Assembly (NCBI GenBank): GCA_003427395.1 | Contig: BFEA01000022.1 | Coordinates: 3,942,641 to 3,975,433, forward strand | Length of the DNA stretch: 32,793 bases | Direction of reading: 5' to 3' | Origin: Chara braunii | Taxonomy: Eukaryota; Streptophyta; Charophyceae; Charales; Characeae | The notes under the pieces: generated by a model | Seen by the model: only the letters and a program-made list of their open reading frames with translations | The model's database searches: none | Told to the model about the DNA's origin: nothing | Program-made: the position numbers and the translations under genes | Shown here: piece by piece, positions 1 through 7,826 of the stretch | Position numbering within the stretch: the first letter of the stretch is position 1 | Layout: the number at the start of each line of letters is the position of its first letter

Positions 1-1240
1 GGCCTCTCCCTACCCGGCTATAGGCTATAGGACCGTCTATCAGCGTAGGCCCATAGGGCCTGTCTGTCCTAGGGGTAGCCCGGGTCTGCTATTCGCAGTT
101 AGGGTAGCTGTAGGAAAATCGAGTTAGTACTGGGCCCATATTTCTATATTTACAGATATGTCCCTCACGAATATTCCATACAGGCAGGTCTCTCGGTTAG
201 TCCTCAGCCAAACAAAATTCCGAATCTGTCCCTAACTATGGTACAGCCTCGTCAGAGTGAGGCTACAGGCAACCTGGAACCAGCAAGTCATTGCATGTAT
301 CTCGTCTCTCCTCATCACCCCTGACTTCCCACAGTGTGCATTCTCAACACCCAAAGACCACCATCGCCATCCAGACCTGCGCCCAGCAGCCCGGCTATGG
401 CTGCCGTGCGCCCACTGCCCAGCAGTGCACCTCACACCTCAGCGCCCGTGCGCGTGACCCAGCCGGCAGCTTCGTGCAGACACGAAGTTGCAACGCAGCA
501 GCGTTGCCGCATTGCCTGCCTAGGCCAGAATGACCTGCTCAGAGATGCTCACTTTCCTATATGGAAAGTGAGCTCAGCCTCTGCTGCCTCTGGGCCTGGC
601 TGGGCGGGCATCCAGTAGCTTCCCGTCGGGCCTCAATGCCTGCGTCCAGACCCAGTTGCAGTTACGGGCCTGGGCCCTTTACAGTTGGGCACGTCCAGGC
701 AGTCCATGGGCCTCCACATGTTCGCTGTGATCTCATTGGCTCACGGCCACTTTGTGCCAACAATGCTGCAATCTCATTGGTCCATGGCTGTTGTATGATG
801 TGTTGGCCTCTGAGAGCACACGCCCAGGGCCTTAACTTTATGGGGTCCTGGGCTCAACTGCCCGTCGAGGCTGCAACTTCCGGAAAGAGCCTGGAGAGGC
901 TCACGTTGCTCTGTAACCAACTGGCATGCTGCAACTGTCTGATACCCATATATGGAAAAAAGTCCAATCTTGGCCTCTTGTGAATATTCAGGCCCGCCTT
1001 AACTTAGGGCGGGCACAGGGCTTGCTGAGGTCCTCTGCCCAGAACATGTGCATGTCTGTTAAGGGCCCCGCGAGGGCCCATTCCCCGCACATATACGACC
1101 CCTTTAGGGTGATCACACTGGCCTGTACCCAGGCCTTGGCACGTATTGATAGGCCCGCCTTCACTTTGGGCGGGCAAGGCCTTTCCCAGCACTGCCGAGG
1201 GGTCAAATCCTCGCAGGCGCCTTGTGGAGACGACATTTGA
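1..1240. other. Non-coding GC-rich DNA, no gene recognised
   Basis: All six frames hold only short overlapping ORFs without recognisable domains. The text is rich in GGCCC/GGGCC words and has two CTCATTGG (inverted CCAAT-like) words near 735 and 773. A pair of GCCCGCC hairpins lies at its right end. The style resembles the GGCCC-rich U3 parts of the LTRs at 9559 and 15549, so it could be an old LTR, but no termini or PBS were found. Confidence 0.4.
992..1175. repeat. Two GCCCGCC...GGGCGGGC hairpins, 161 bp apart
   Basis: The first hairpin spans 992-1014 and the second 1153-1175. Each has the arm GCCCGCC, an 8-nt loop and the arm GGGCGGGC, and both are preceded by AGGCCCGCC-like sequence. The loops differ (ttaactta versus ttcacttt) while the stems are identical. 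The spacing of 161 bp suggests an imperfect tandem duplication, although the sequence between them is poorly alike. Confidence 0.6.
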
Positions 1241-1702
1241 CAAAAGAAAACACAAGTTTAGATCGCATACATTCCGGGAGAAGGCCATAACTTACAAGAG
1301 CACTCTATTGTTATGGTTCGACGAGGTAGAGTCAAAGATTTGCCTGCTGTAAAAAAATACCATTGTATTCGAGGATAAATTCGTGGAGAAAGGCATCACA
1401 TGTTCACCGACTCATCAGTGCTTTGGTTCCGTTGATTTCAGGTTGGGGAACGTGTCCTGAGGTTGCCTGGAAGTCCACTGGGGAAACTGGTCACTTGATC
1501 CAGTGAAACCCCTCCAAATAGGTAAGAGAACTCAAAGACCAAGGACCAACGCTCATCATTTACGGCATGGACTACCAGGGTCATTTTGAAAATCAATCGA
1601 CCATTATCACCTCTTATTACTATTTATAAGCCACAATTAACTTAGTTTCATTGACTTCAGTCAATAAATAACTGTCTTGACGCCGCTTTGGCTGGCCAGA
1701 GC
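1241..1702. other. Intergenic stretch, nothing recognised
   Basis: AT-richer sequence without a long ORF, repeat or RNA gene that I can recognise on either strand. Confidence 0.4.
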
Positions 1703-2440
1703 TCAGATGCAAGAGGCGAATAACGCGAGTTGAACCCGTGTTTTCAAGGTGGTGGTCCTCCCTGGTTCTATGTTTTGGCTGAAAGTTTTGCATTTACAAT
1801 TTTTTTTGAGTCTTTGATTGAATGCGAATGGAATAAGATGTTCTGACCAGTTTAATATCTGAATAGGTGTCAATGCTGCCATGTTGCCTGTGATGCTGCC
1901 TGCCTTGGCGTCTTGCTGCTTGCTCTGCTGTATGCCCTCCTTCCTGCCGGCCTGCTGTGCTTCTGCGTGCTCTGTCTCTTTGCTGTTCATCTGCTTGCCT
2001 TCCCCACCCTCCTGTGCCCTTTCCCTCAGGCCTTGGTGCTTGCCTCGCCACTCACAAGCCTGCTCAGGCCGCTTGGCTGCGTCGCTGCTGCCCACCGCGT
2101 TGCTTTCATCTGCCTGCCCGCCTCTTGCAATGGAATCACGGGATTTCAACTTCCTCATGAGCCGGTCCAGAGTCCAGCAAGACAGTCTCTTGCTATCCTT
2201 TCTGCACCTTTTTTTTTGGTGCGAGTCTGCGGCTTTTCTTGCCGTTGTTATTGTTTTGTCCACAATTTCACTAATTGCAGATTGCTTTATTGTGTGATGA
2301 TGATTACAGTGAAAGTCTTTGACCGGAACAAATCCAGTTGTTTGAGTGTGCCTCAATTGCATCATGTTTCCTGTGTACCAGGGTGTCAAAAGTCTGGAAG
2401 CAAAAAATAGTTGTAGCAATCGTAGTTGTTTGGCATGCAC
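1703..2440 (-). CDS. Unrecognised 245-codon ORF, doubtful gene
   Basis: An uninterrupted minus-strand frame of 245 codons. The product would be hydrophilic and rich in Gln, Lys, Glu and Arg in its middle (about residues 60-175), with a Cys/Arg/Lys-rich patch around residues 75-100. I see no known domain, signal peptide or membrane segment. A shorter overlapping ORF on the opposite strand is also open, as expected in stop-poor composition, and an ORF of this length can arise by chance in 33 kb. No promoter or partner gene is evident. It could be one exon of a host gene, a decayed transposon protein, or spurious. Confidence 0.2.
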   Translation of the reverse strand: MHAKQLRLLQLFFASRLLTPWYTGNMMQLRHTQTTGFVPVKDFHCNHHHTIKQSAISEIVDKTITTARKAADSHQKKRCRKDSKRLSCWTLDRLMRKLKSRDSIARGGQADESNAVGSSDAAKRPEQACEWRGKHQGLRERAQEGGEGKQMNSKETEHAEAQQAGRKEGIQQSKQQDAKAGSITGNMAALTPIQILNWSEHLIPFAFNQRLKKNCKCKTFSQNIEPGRTTTLKTRVQLALFASCI

Positions 2441-2533
2441 GTCCCGGGCTTAGTGGGTGTGTGGAGTGGGTTTTATGGTGGTGACAGACTACCGTTGTCC
2501 CCTGAACATACCGCGTATGCACTGTAAACGAAC

Positions 2534-2620
2534 ACAACGCATGGGTTGCTATCTATTCGAAAACAACGCATAGGTTGGTATCTATTCGAATACAATGCAT
2601 GTGTGTTCTATTCGGATTTT
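2534..2620. repeat. 29-bp tandem repeat, three copies
   Basis: The word ACAACGCAT/ACAATGCAT recurs at 2534, 2563 and 2592, exactly 29 bp apart, each time followed by a CTATTCGAA-like word. A fourth ACAATGCAT sits off-register at 2643. The copies diverge, with the third clearly decayed. Confidence 0.75.
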
Positions 2621-2704
2621 GAAATTTTTTGAAAACTTGAATACAATGCATATACATTATGTTGGGGGTAAGACGGTAGTTTCTCACACTTGCTGTCATT
2701 CTTC

Positions 2705-2919
2705 TTTTTTTTTTTTTTTTTAATATAATTTTATTTCTACAAAAACAATCCCCAGAGGCAGCTTGAGATTCTGGTAGGAGCAGACACCTCTAGCTAGTCC
2801 CAGGGAGCCTCCATCTATGAGTGGGGAGCTGCAACTGCTGGGAAAAGGGCCCAGCATCCCCTTTTACAAATCTCAGAAATACCCAGGGGAGTGCCTCCAC
2901 TGCTGTCAGTCTCATCAGG
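2705..2919 (-). other. Poly(A)-tailed 3' end of a retroposed transcript (minus strand)
   Basis: Read on the minus strand, this segment ends in AATAAA (2735-2730) followed 8 bp later by a run of 17 A (T-run at 2705-2721). That is the layout of a polyadenylated transcript copied back into DNA. The segment is joined upstream, via the LTR tip at 2920-2940, to the broken pol of element A. No coding homology is recognised, and no flanking target duplication was found by eye. Confidence 0.5.
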
Positions 2920-2940
2920 TGTGGCATACTCAGTTCCACA
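2920..2940 (+). repeat. 21-bp copy of an LTR 5' tip inside broken pol
   Basis: These 21 bases are identical to 9559-9579, the first bases of the LTR of element B (TGTGGCATAC...TTCCACA). The tip is itself bounded by the inverted pentamers TGTGG and CCACA. Here it lies exactly where the RT reading frame of element A loses homology, with unrelated sequence on the other side. Confidence 0.7.
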
Positions 2941-3107
2941 TGGGACATGCGATAAATGCATCCCTTCGGTGGCATGGCACTGGCCTCAAGTATGATCTCG
3001 TGAGAGATTGGCCGGTCCGGCACTATACCGGAGGGTGTCTCAAAAACATCTGAGAACTCGTCTAACAACCGGGTCACACGGGGGTCGGAAGACACATCCG
3101 TGGACAA
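2941..3107 (-). pseudogene. RT N-terminal stub of element A
   Basis: About 50 residues of the connector that precedes RT palms in Ty3/gypsy pol. The visible text includes DEFSDVFETPSGIVPDRP, followed by HEIILEA and PPKGCIYRMS. Homology stops abruptly at RMS, at the 21-bp LTR tip. The frame continues to 2790, but that tail is not RT. None of the catalytic palm motifs is present. Separated from the protease ORF by a stop, in what was presumably one polyprotein. Confidence 0.8.
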
Positions 3108-3128
3108 TGAATTGCTCGTCGGGACGGT

Positions 3129-4124
3129 TCAAAGAAAAGCGATGCCAATCTCTTCGACACGCTCAGAACGGCATGTGTCTCGAAAAGATTTGGCACTCAC
3201 GACTTGGCACCGAATGGAAGAGCGAGGAGGAGGAATAGTACACGGGACCTCGGCGCCAGTGGCATCACGAATCGTGAGCGTGCGTCGATGGAAATTGACC
3301 GTGTGGTCCGCGCTAGAAAGCCAAGGCATCCCCAAAATGACATCGAAGTCGGCAAGAGCGACCGTCGTCGGATGTGACTTCCTCCGTACTTGTGCGCCAA
3401 GGCCAGCCCGAGTCATGAAGGACTTGCTGATGAAGTTGCGAGTTGCGCCGCAATCTAGCAAAGCGTTGCAGGCCGCTTGCCCAATCTGAATGCGAACGTA
3501 GAGCAACGGTGCGTTGTTTTCTGCGTACCGTTGCGAGACAAACTCGCGGGCCACCTTGGCAACGTAGCCAAGCATGTCCCCCACCGTGACTTCGTCTACC
3601 GTCGGCGAAGTTGGTGGTGCATGGAAGAAAAGATACTCGTGTAAGAGGGCGCATAGGGCTGCGCTTTGCGGCCCCGGAAGATTGTCCGTCGTAGGGAGAG
3701 GAACCCAAGCGAAATCCTCGGGCGTGAGCGGGTCCAAAGCCTCCTCGTTGAACACGCTTGCCGAATCCCTTGATGAAGACGAACTGGCGGAAGAACCTTC
3801 GGACGGTGAGAAAGCCGCACATGTATCTTGTCCTTGAGAAGCATCTAGTGAAGGAACGAGCCGGGCAGCGAAGTCTTCGAACGAAAGTGGAAGACTCCCG
3901 ACATCCGCATATGCCTCGGAAGAAAGGGCGGTCGTGGCCACAACCGCTTCCGATGGCGTAGAGGGAGATGTAGAGTCACCCTCGGCGGCGCCTACTTTCC
4001 CGGACGGGGTTTCCCCTTGGTGGGGCAATGTGCAACATCGTGGATGGTGCTGTTGCACCAAAGGCAATAACGGTACTTGAGTCGCGTGCGATAGGAATTC
4101 GTCGAGAGTCCGTATTGCGTCCAA
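3129..4124 (-). pseudogene. Retropepsin-like protease region of element A
   Basis: A 331-codon frame. Residues 45-200 are an acidic Ser/Pro-rich linker. Residues 222-228 read LLDCGAT, the retropepsin active-site block with Asp224 (DCG rather than the usual DTG/DSG), followed by RNFISKSFMTRAGLG. Residues 261-269 read DVILGMPWL, the second psi-loop block. Only about 33 residues separate these blocks where relatives usually have roughly 70-80, so the flap region looks deleted in frame. The ORF overlaps the end of gag in the -1 frame. The protein would process Gag-Pol; this copy is probably inactive. Confidence 0.75.
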
Positions 4125-5414
4125 GGTTCGTCGGCGGCTGATCCGGTGCTCGGTGTAGAGGTGGACTGAGTCTTCGTCTTGTCGCGGCCGTGGTTGTTGC
4201 GCGGCCGGCCACCATCCTGGGCAGCTGCCAACACTTCACCCTCGTTTGGTGTTGCAGCCTCGGTAGAAGTAATGCAAGCCACCTTTGGCTTGGGCTGGGT
4301 GCCGCTCGTCGTCGCGGAAGATCGGCCGGCGTTGCGGGCTTCGATATTCGTGAGAATGATCCGTGACGCTGTGCTGAAAAGCTTGTCAGATGGGTCGAGT
4401 GTCTCTGCAATCTGCGTCAGCGCGTTTTGCAGAGCTGGACACGAGCGCATGATAAACAAGTGCTTGATGGCGCGGAATGCGAGCGGCAGGTCAGGTGTGG
4501 AGGCGAGTCTTTGGAACTCGGTAATCCAGTCCTGACTGAGCAGCGTGTTCTGATGGAGCTTGTTGAGCTTGTCCATCGCTTGCAGGTCGGGCGGCTCCAC
4601 TTGGAATCGCTTGTGCCACGCGTCAGTCAACTCCTGCCAAGTGAGCTTGGTGTGCAGTTCTGACACTGCTACGCCGTGGCTGGTCAAGATGTTGTCCAGC
4701 CATGCTTGACATGCACCACCAGATCGGTGGTACAAGCACGGATGTCGGTCGTTGTTCGGGACATGGTGCATGTCGAGCCTGAGAGTAAACTGGCGCCACA
4801 ACGGGATCGGTTCCGTCTTGGACTGATCACAGAAAACTGGAATGTCATCCAGTTTGGGTGGTCGCCTGGAGGATGCGGCGGCGGGCGTCACGGTGGCAGC
4901 AGCCTGGACCTTCGTCTCCAACTGCAAGTTCGTTGCTTGCTGCGACGTCCTGAAGTCCTGATGCACACGCTTGATATTGCTGACGTCGTCCTCCAGAACT
5001 TGAACACGGGTGGCAAGGTTTGAAGGCCCTGCGGCTGCTACAACAGCTGGTTGTTTTTCCAACGCCTGCAGCCGTGCGAGCATCTGGTCCACTGTTTGCT
5101 GCAGGTGAAGGATTTCCTCTTGCTGCAGAGCGCAGGTGGCCACGAGGTCGTGGGAGACCTGCGCAAGGGCTGATGCGTGACCGGTGTTCGGCTGTCGCCA
5201 GCAGGTCTGCCTCCTCTTGACGAAGTCGGTCCTGTTTTTCCTTTTGTCGCTTGGCCTCCTCTTCTTGCTCAATCCGACCACGTTCCTTGGCCCCGGCGGC
5301 AGCCCTGTCATTGGCCTCCTGGATGAAAGCAGCCAGGCGTTCCTCATAGGCCAGGAGGGATTCTCCCTCCTTCCGGTCCATGGTCTTGGTCTGTGATCGA
5401 GTGAGTCGTGGCAT
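3992..5414 (-). pseudogene. Gag of element A, frameshifted
   Basis: The likely start is the ATG at 5414 (MPRLTRSQTKTMDRKEGE...), which opens an acidic coiled-coil N-terminus. Near 5190 the homology jumps to the frame that is open from 5434 to 3992, a one-base indel. The second frame holds another coiled coil (ALQQEEILHLQQTVDQML), a capsid-like gag domain (WRQFTLRLD ... WQELTDAWHKRF), and a CCHC zinc knuckle CLWCNSTIHDVAHC just before the end. The protein would form the particle and bind RNA. The protease frame overlaps its last 133 bases in -1. Confidence 0.85.
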
Positions 5415-5877
5415 GCACTGCTCTGAAGAGTCACCTATGGGCCAATCAGATAGACTGGCCCAGTATTCGGACTGGAGGGGAAAGAACAGGTAGGCAGCAG
5501 ACAGGTGGGAAGGATCGGACAGATCCTAAATTGAACAGTTCCCTAATCAAAAAGAAAAAAATAATAATTTTGATTAAGAAATAAATCAAAATTCGAAAAA
5601 AAAATTGTCCAATCCCACTGAGTGCCGAAGGTGATGCAAGAAGCAATTGTGAACCTTCGGTGCTCAAACAGCAGAGAATCAGAAAAGAAGTATCTTTACC
5701 ACTTAGAGTAGGAGTAGGTTGCAGAAAGGAAAAAAATGCCCTTTTTTTTTTTTTTTTGAAAAAAAAGAACGGAATTTGCAAACCTACGCAGTGAAAGTGT
5801 AGAGGGACATTTTCAGAAAAAGAATCGAATTTGTCAAAATGCAGACATTTAACAATTTAAACAAGGTAATAAAAAAA

Positions 5878-6056
5878 TTTTCTCGGAAAAAGAATTCTCA
5901 GAATGAAAAAAAATTCTCGGAAACCAAATTTCTCGGAAAAATAAATTTTCGGAAAAGAATAATAATTTCTCGAAAAAAAATCTCGGAAAAAGAAATAATT
6001 TCTCGGGGAAAAAAAAAAATCTCGGAAAAAAAATAATTTCTCGGAAAAAAAATAAA
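5878..6056. repeat. TTCTCGGAAAAA short-period array
   Basis: The motif TTCTCGG followed by a run of A recurs about eleven times at irregular intervals of about 12-22 bp, with A-run length the main variable. A weaker copy (TTCCGGGAAA) lies just right. The array sits inside the leader of element A and would form repeated TTTTTCCGAGAA words in the element RNA. Confidence 0.8.
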
Positions 6057-6107
6057 AATAAATAATTAATTAATTCCGGGAAATTTCCAAGATAAAAAAA
6101 TTGCCAA

Positions 6108-6125
6108 ATAATCAATCAACTAATT

Positions 6126-6161
<36 letters not shown>

Positions 6162-6277
6162 TGAGATGATTGCTGGTTGATTGATCGATTGTTCAATCAA
6201 TCTCGTGATTGACTGATCAATCAATCGAAGATTGATTGGTGGCAAACCGCCAATCCAATCAATCAATCGATTGATTG
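6108..6277. repeat. CAAT/ATTG inverted-repeat block next to the PBS
   Basis: A (TCAA)n tract at about 6120-6161 is followed by dispersed ATTGATTG and CAATCAAT words in both orientations. It ends in the perfect 18-bp palindrome CAATCAATCGATTGATTG at 6260-6277. Several alternative hairpins can form. The block is 24 bp from the PBS on the RNA side. Confidence 0.8.
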
Positions 6278-6300
6278 GTTGCTGCCAAGATTCATTGCAC

Positions 6301-6314
6301 TGGCTCCGATACCA
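6301..6314 (-). promoter_or_regulatory. Primer-binding site of element A
   Basis: On the minus strand this reads TGGTATCGGAGCCA, one base from the TGGTATCAGAGCCA complement of plant initiator-Met tRNA 3' ends. It lies 2 bp inside the LTR end (...GCTACA), the normal position for the minus-strand primer site. Confidence 0.85.
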
Positions 6315-6687
6315 CTTGTAGCATATCAGAAAGTGAAATGCACTGAAAGCCTAGGATCTAGCAATGACGAAAGTGGCAATAACCAGCAGCATAGGTGCAA
6401 CATTCACAAGGTGTCAATGCGCACAATGCAAAGAGTGAAACAATGAGAAATCAACAACAACACATTCGTATCATTATCATCATAGGCTGGGAAGCAGCGC
6501 AGTGGAAGATTTAGTATCAAAAGGACATGTGGACGACAACATGAAAGGGAGAAACTTCGGAAGGGCAAGACATCAGAAAGATTGCCCTTCCGCTCACACA
6601 CATGGGGAGAGATCCATAGACATGCGAGAGAGAAGGGGGAGGGACATAGTAACCAAGTCCAACCCAAGTCTGATCTCCGAATGTCGT

Positions 6688-6752
6688 ACACAGTTCAATC
6701 CCAATGTAGAGTGTAAGTCNACACAGTTCAATCCCAATGTAGAGTGTAAGTC
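6688..6752. repeat. 32-bp perfect duplication around a single N
   Basis: The 32 bases before the N at 6720 (6688-6719) recur immediately after it (6721-6752). This looks like two overlapping contig ends joined with a single N rather than real DNA. The LTR length of element A may be overstated by about 33 bp. Confidence 0.75.
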
Positions 6753-6829
6753 CGATCTGAATGTCGTGTCCAATAAGGAAGAAGGCCGTGTCCAAACAAT
6801 GTCTGCAGTTACCTCTATCTCTACTCTGA

Positions 6830-6944
6830 TAAAGAAGAAGAAGAAGAAGAAGAAGAAGAAGAAGAAGAACTTCGGAGGAGTAGGAGGAGAAGAGGAGAGG
6901 AGAAGAAGAAGGAGAAGAAGAAGAGGAAGAAGAAGAAAGCTAGG
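6830..6944 (+). repeat. (GAA)n and GAR-rich microsatellite in LTR A
   Basis: About twelve AAG/GAA triplets (6833-6868) precede an imperfect GAGGAGAAGAAG tract. It sits at the position where other LTRs of this family also carry purine tracts. Confidence 0.85.
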
Positions 6945-7020
6945 CGCTTTCTGCACTTACCTGGCGATGGCTGAACTTGCAGGTACCGCGGAGCCAGCTA
7001 TGGCNCTGGTGCAGGTAAGT

Positions 7021-7021
<1 letters not shown>

Positions 7022-7064
<43 letters not shown>
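7022..7064 (+). repeat. (CT)n microsatellite in LTR A
   Basis: About 20 CT units. The flanking AGGTACC and CAGGTAAGT words are shared with the (GA)n/(CT)n tracts in LTR B and the solo LTR, so the dinucleotide tract is an inherited part of this LTR family. Confidence 0.85.
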
Positions 7065-7065
<1 letters not shown>

Positions 7066-7826
7066 ACTCCACTACCCTCCTCGGCGCTGGACTCCTCCAG
7101 CGCTGTGACCCATGGCCGATGAGCAGCGCAGCTGCAGTCTCGAAATAGCGCAGCAGGGAGTCTCCAAAATAGCGCAGCAGCGAAGTTCCTGAACCAGCAT
7201 AACGCTGGATTTCTCCTGGTACCTTCTGTCCACAAACTGGGCAACGACCCAGCTTAAGTAGCGCTGGGCCAGGACTGAAAACCCACGGCCTGCGTTCTGG
7301 GCCGTGCAGATCGAAACTCCGATCCACGGTCCATATCGCAGGCTTTGAAACTGGTTCAGTCCTTGGCCTAAAACGACCTGCCTAGGTCCCTACCGGACGT
7401 CCAGGCCCTGTCCAGGATTCAGTTTCCTGGTACCTGGCTTCGAACCGGTCCTGTGCGGACGTACCCGGCCTCAACGTCGGCCTGGGTCCGAACAGGTAGC
7501 AATCTGCTCGAAAACAAAAGAAAAGGTCCAAACGTTTTTAGGAGCTCAGCCTCTGGGCCTGAATCTGGCCCTGGTCCTAAAACATGTACCTGGCCACAAA
7601 ACGGATAACAGTACAACCGTTAGAAAAACAGCAGCAAATAAATAAATAAAAGAATATAAAAATAATCTAAAGCTGGCGTTTTTCTGATGCAGGCCCAAGT
7701 AAAAATGCCATAGGGCCTTCAGGTTGCGGTGACGCGACCTGGGGCCCCTATTCCAACCTCGGGTCCCGTGACGGGCCCGTGTGTAGGCTTTCAGCATGTA
7801 ACACTTGGGCTACGGATAATAACCCA

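Larger units (their letters stand above)
5415..6300 (-). other. Leader of element A between PBS and gag
   Basis: A non-coding 5' untranslated region of about 890 bp. From gag toward the PBS it holds AT-rich runs, a TCTCGGAAAAA array, and an ATTGATTG/CAATCAAT block next to the PBS. ORFs here on either strand are by-products of the simple repeats. Confidence 0.75.
2941..7803 (-). mobile_element. Element A: truncated Ty3/gypsy retrotransposon
   Basis: Right to left on the minus strand: 5' LTR (7803-6317), PBS (6314-6301), structured leader, gag with a CCHC knuckle, retropepsin-like protease, and the first residues of RT. The gag-protease-RT order fits Ty3/gypsy. RT core, RNase H, integrase and the 3' LTR are missing. 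Gag carries a frameshift and the protease an internal deletion, so the copy is defective. Its LTR is related to those of element B and the solo LTR by its termini, microsatellite position and several blocks. Confidence 0.85.
6317..7803 (-). repeat. 5' LTR of element A (1487 bp)
   Basis: On the minus strand the LTR starts TGTTACATGCTG and ends ATATGCTACA, with TG...CA termini. The inner end abuts the PBS. Blocks near the inner end (CAGTGGAAGATTTAGTATC) and around the CT tract (AGGTACC...CAGGTAAGT) match the solo LTR at 14268-15549. No target duplication can be tested because the other end of the element is missing. Confidence 0.8.

Noticed and set aside
1188-1216. tRNA-like T-arm (CGAGG GGTCAAAT CCTCG)
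   Set aside because: The loop is 8 nt rather than 7, and no D-arm, anticodon arm or acceptor stem can be built around it.
1913-2410. 165-codon plus-strand ORF
   Set aside because: It is antisense to another ORF, Leu/Cys/Ser-rich by composition, and has no recognisable domain.
3992-4124. Programmed -1 frameshift between gag and protease of element A
   Set aside because: The protease frame is indeed -1 with a 133-nt overlap, but I found no in-register slippery heptamer, and gag already has another frameshift, so decay is as likely.
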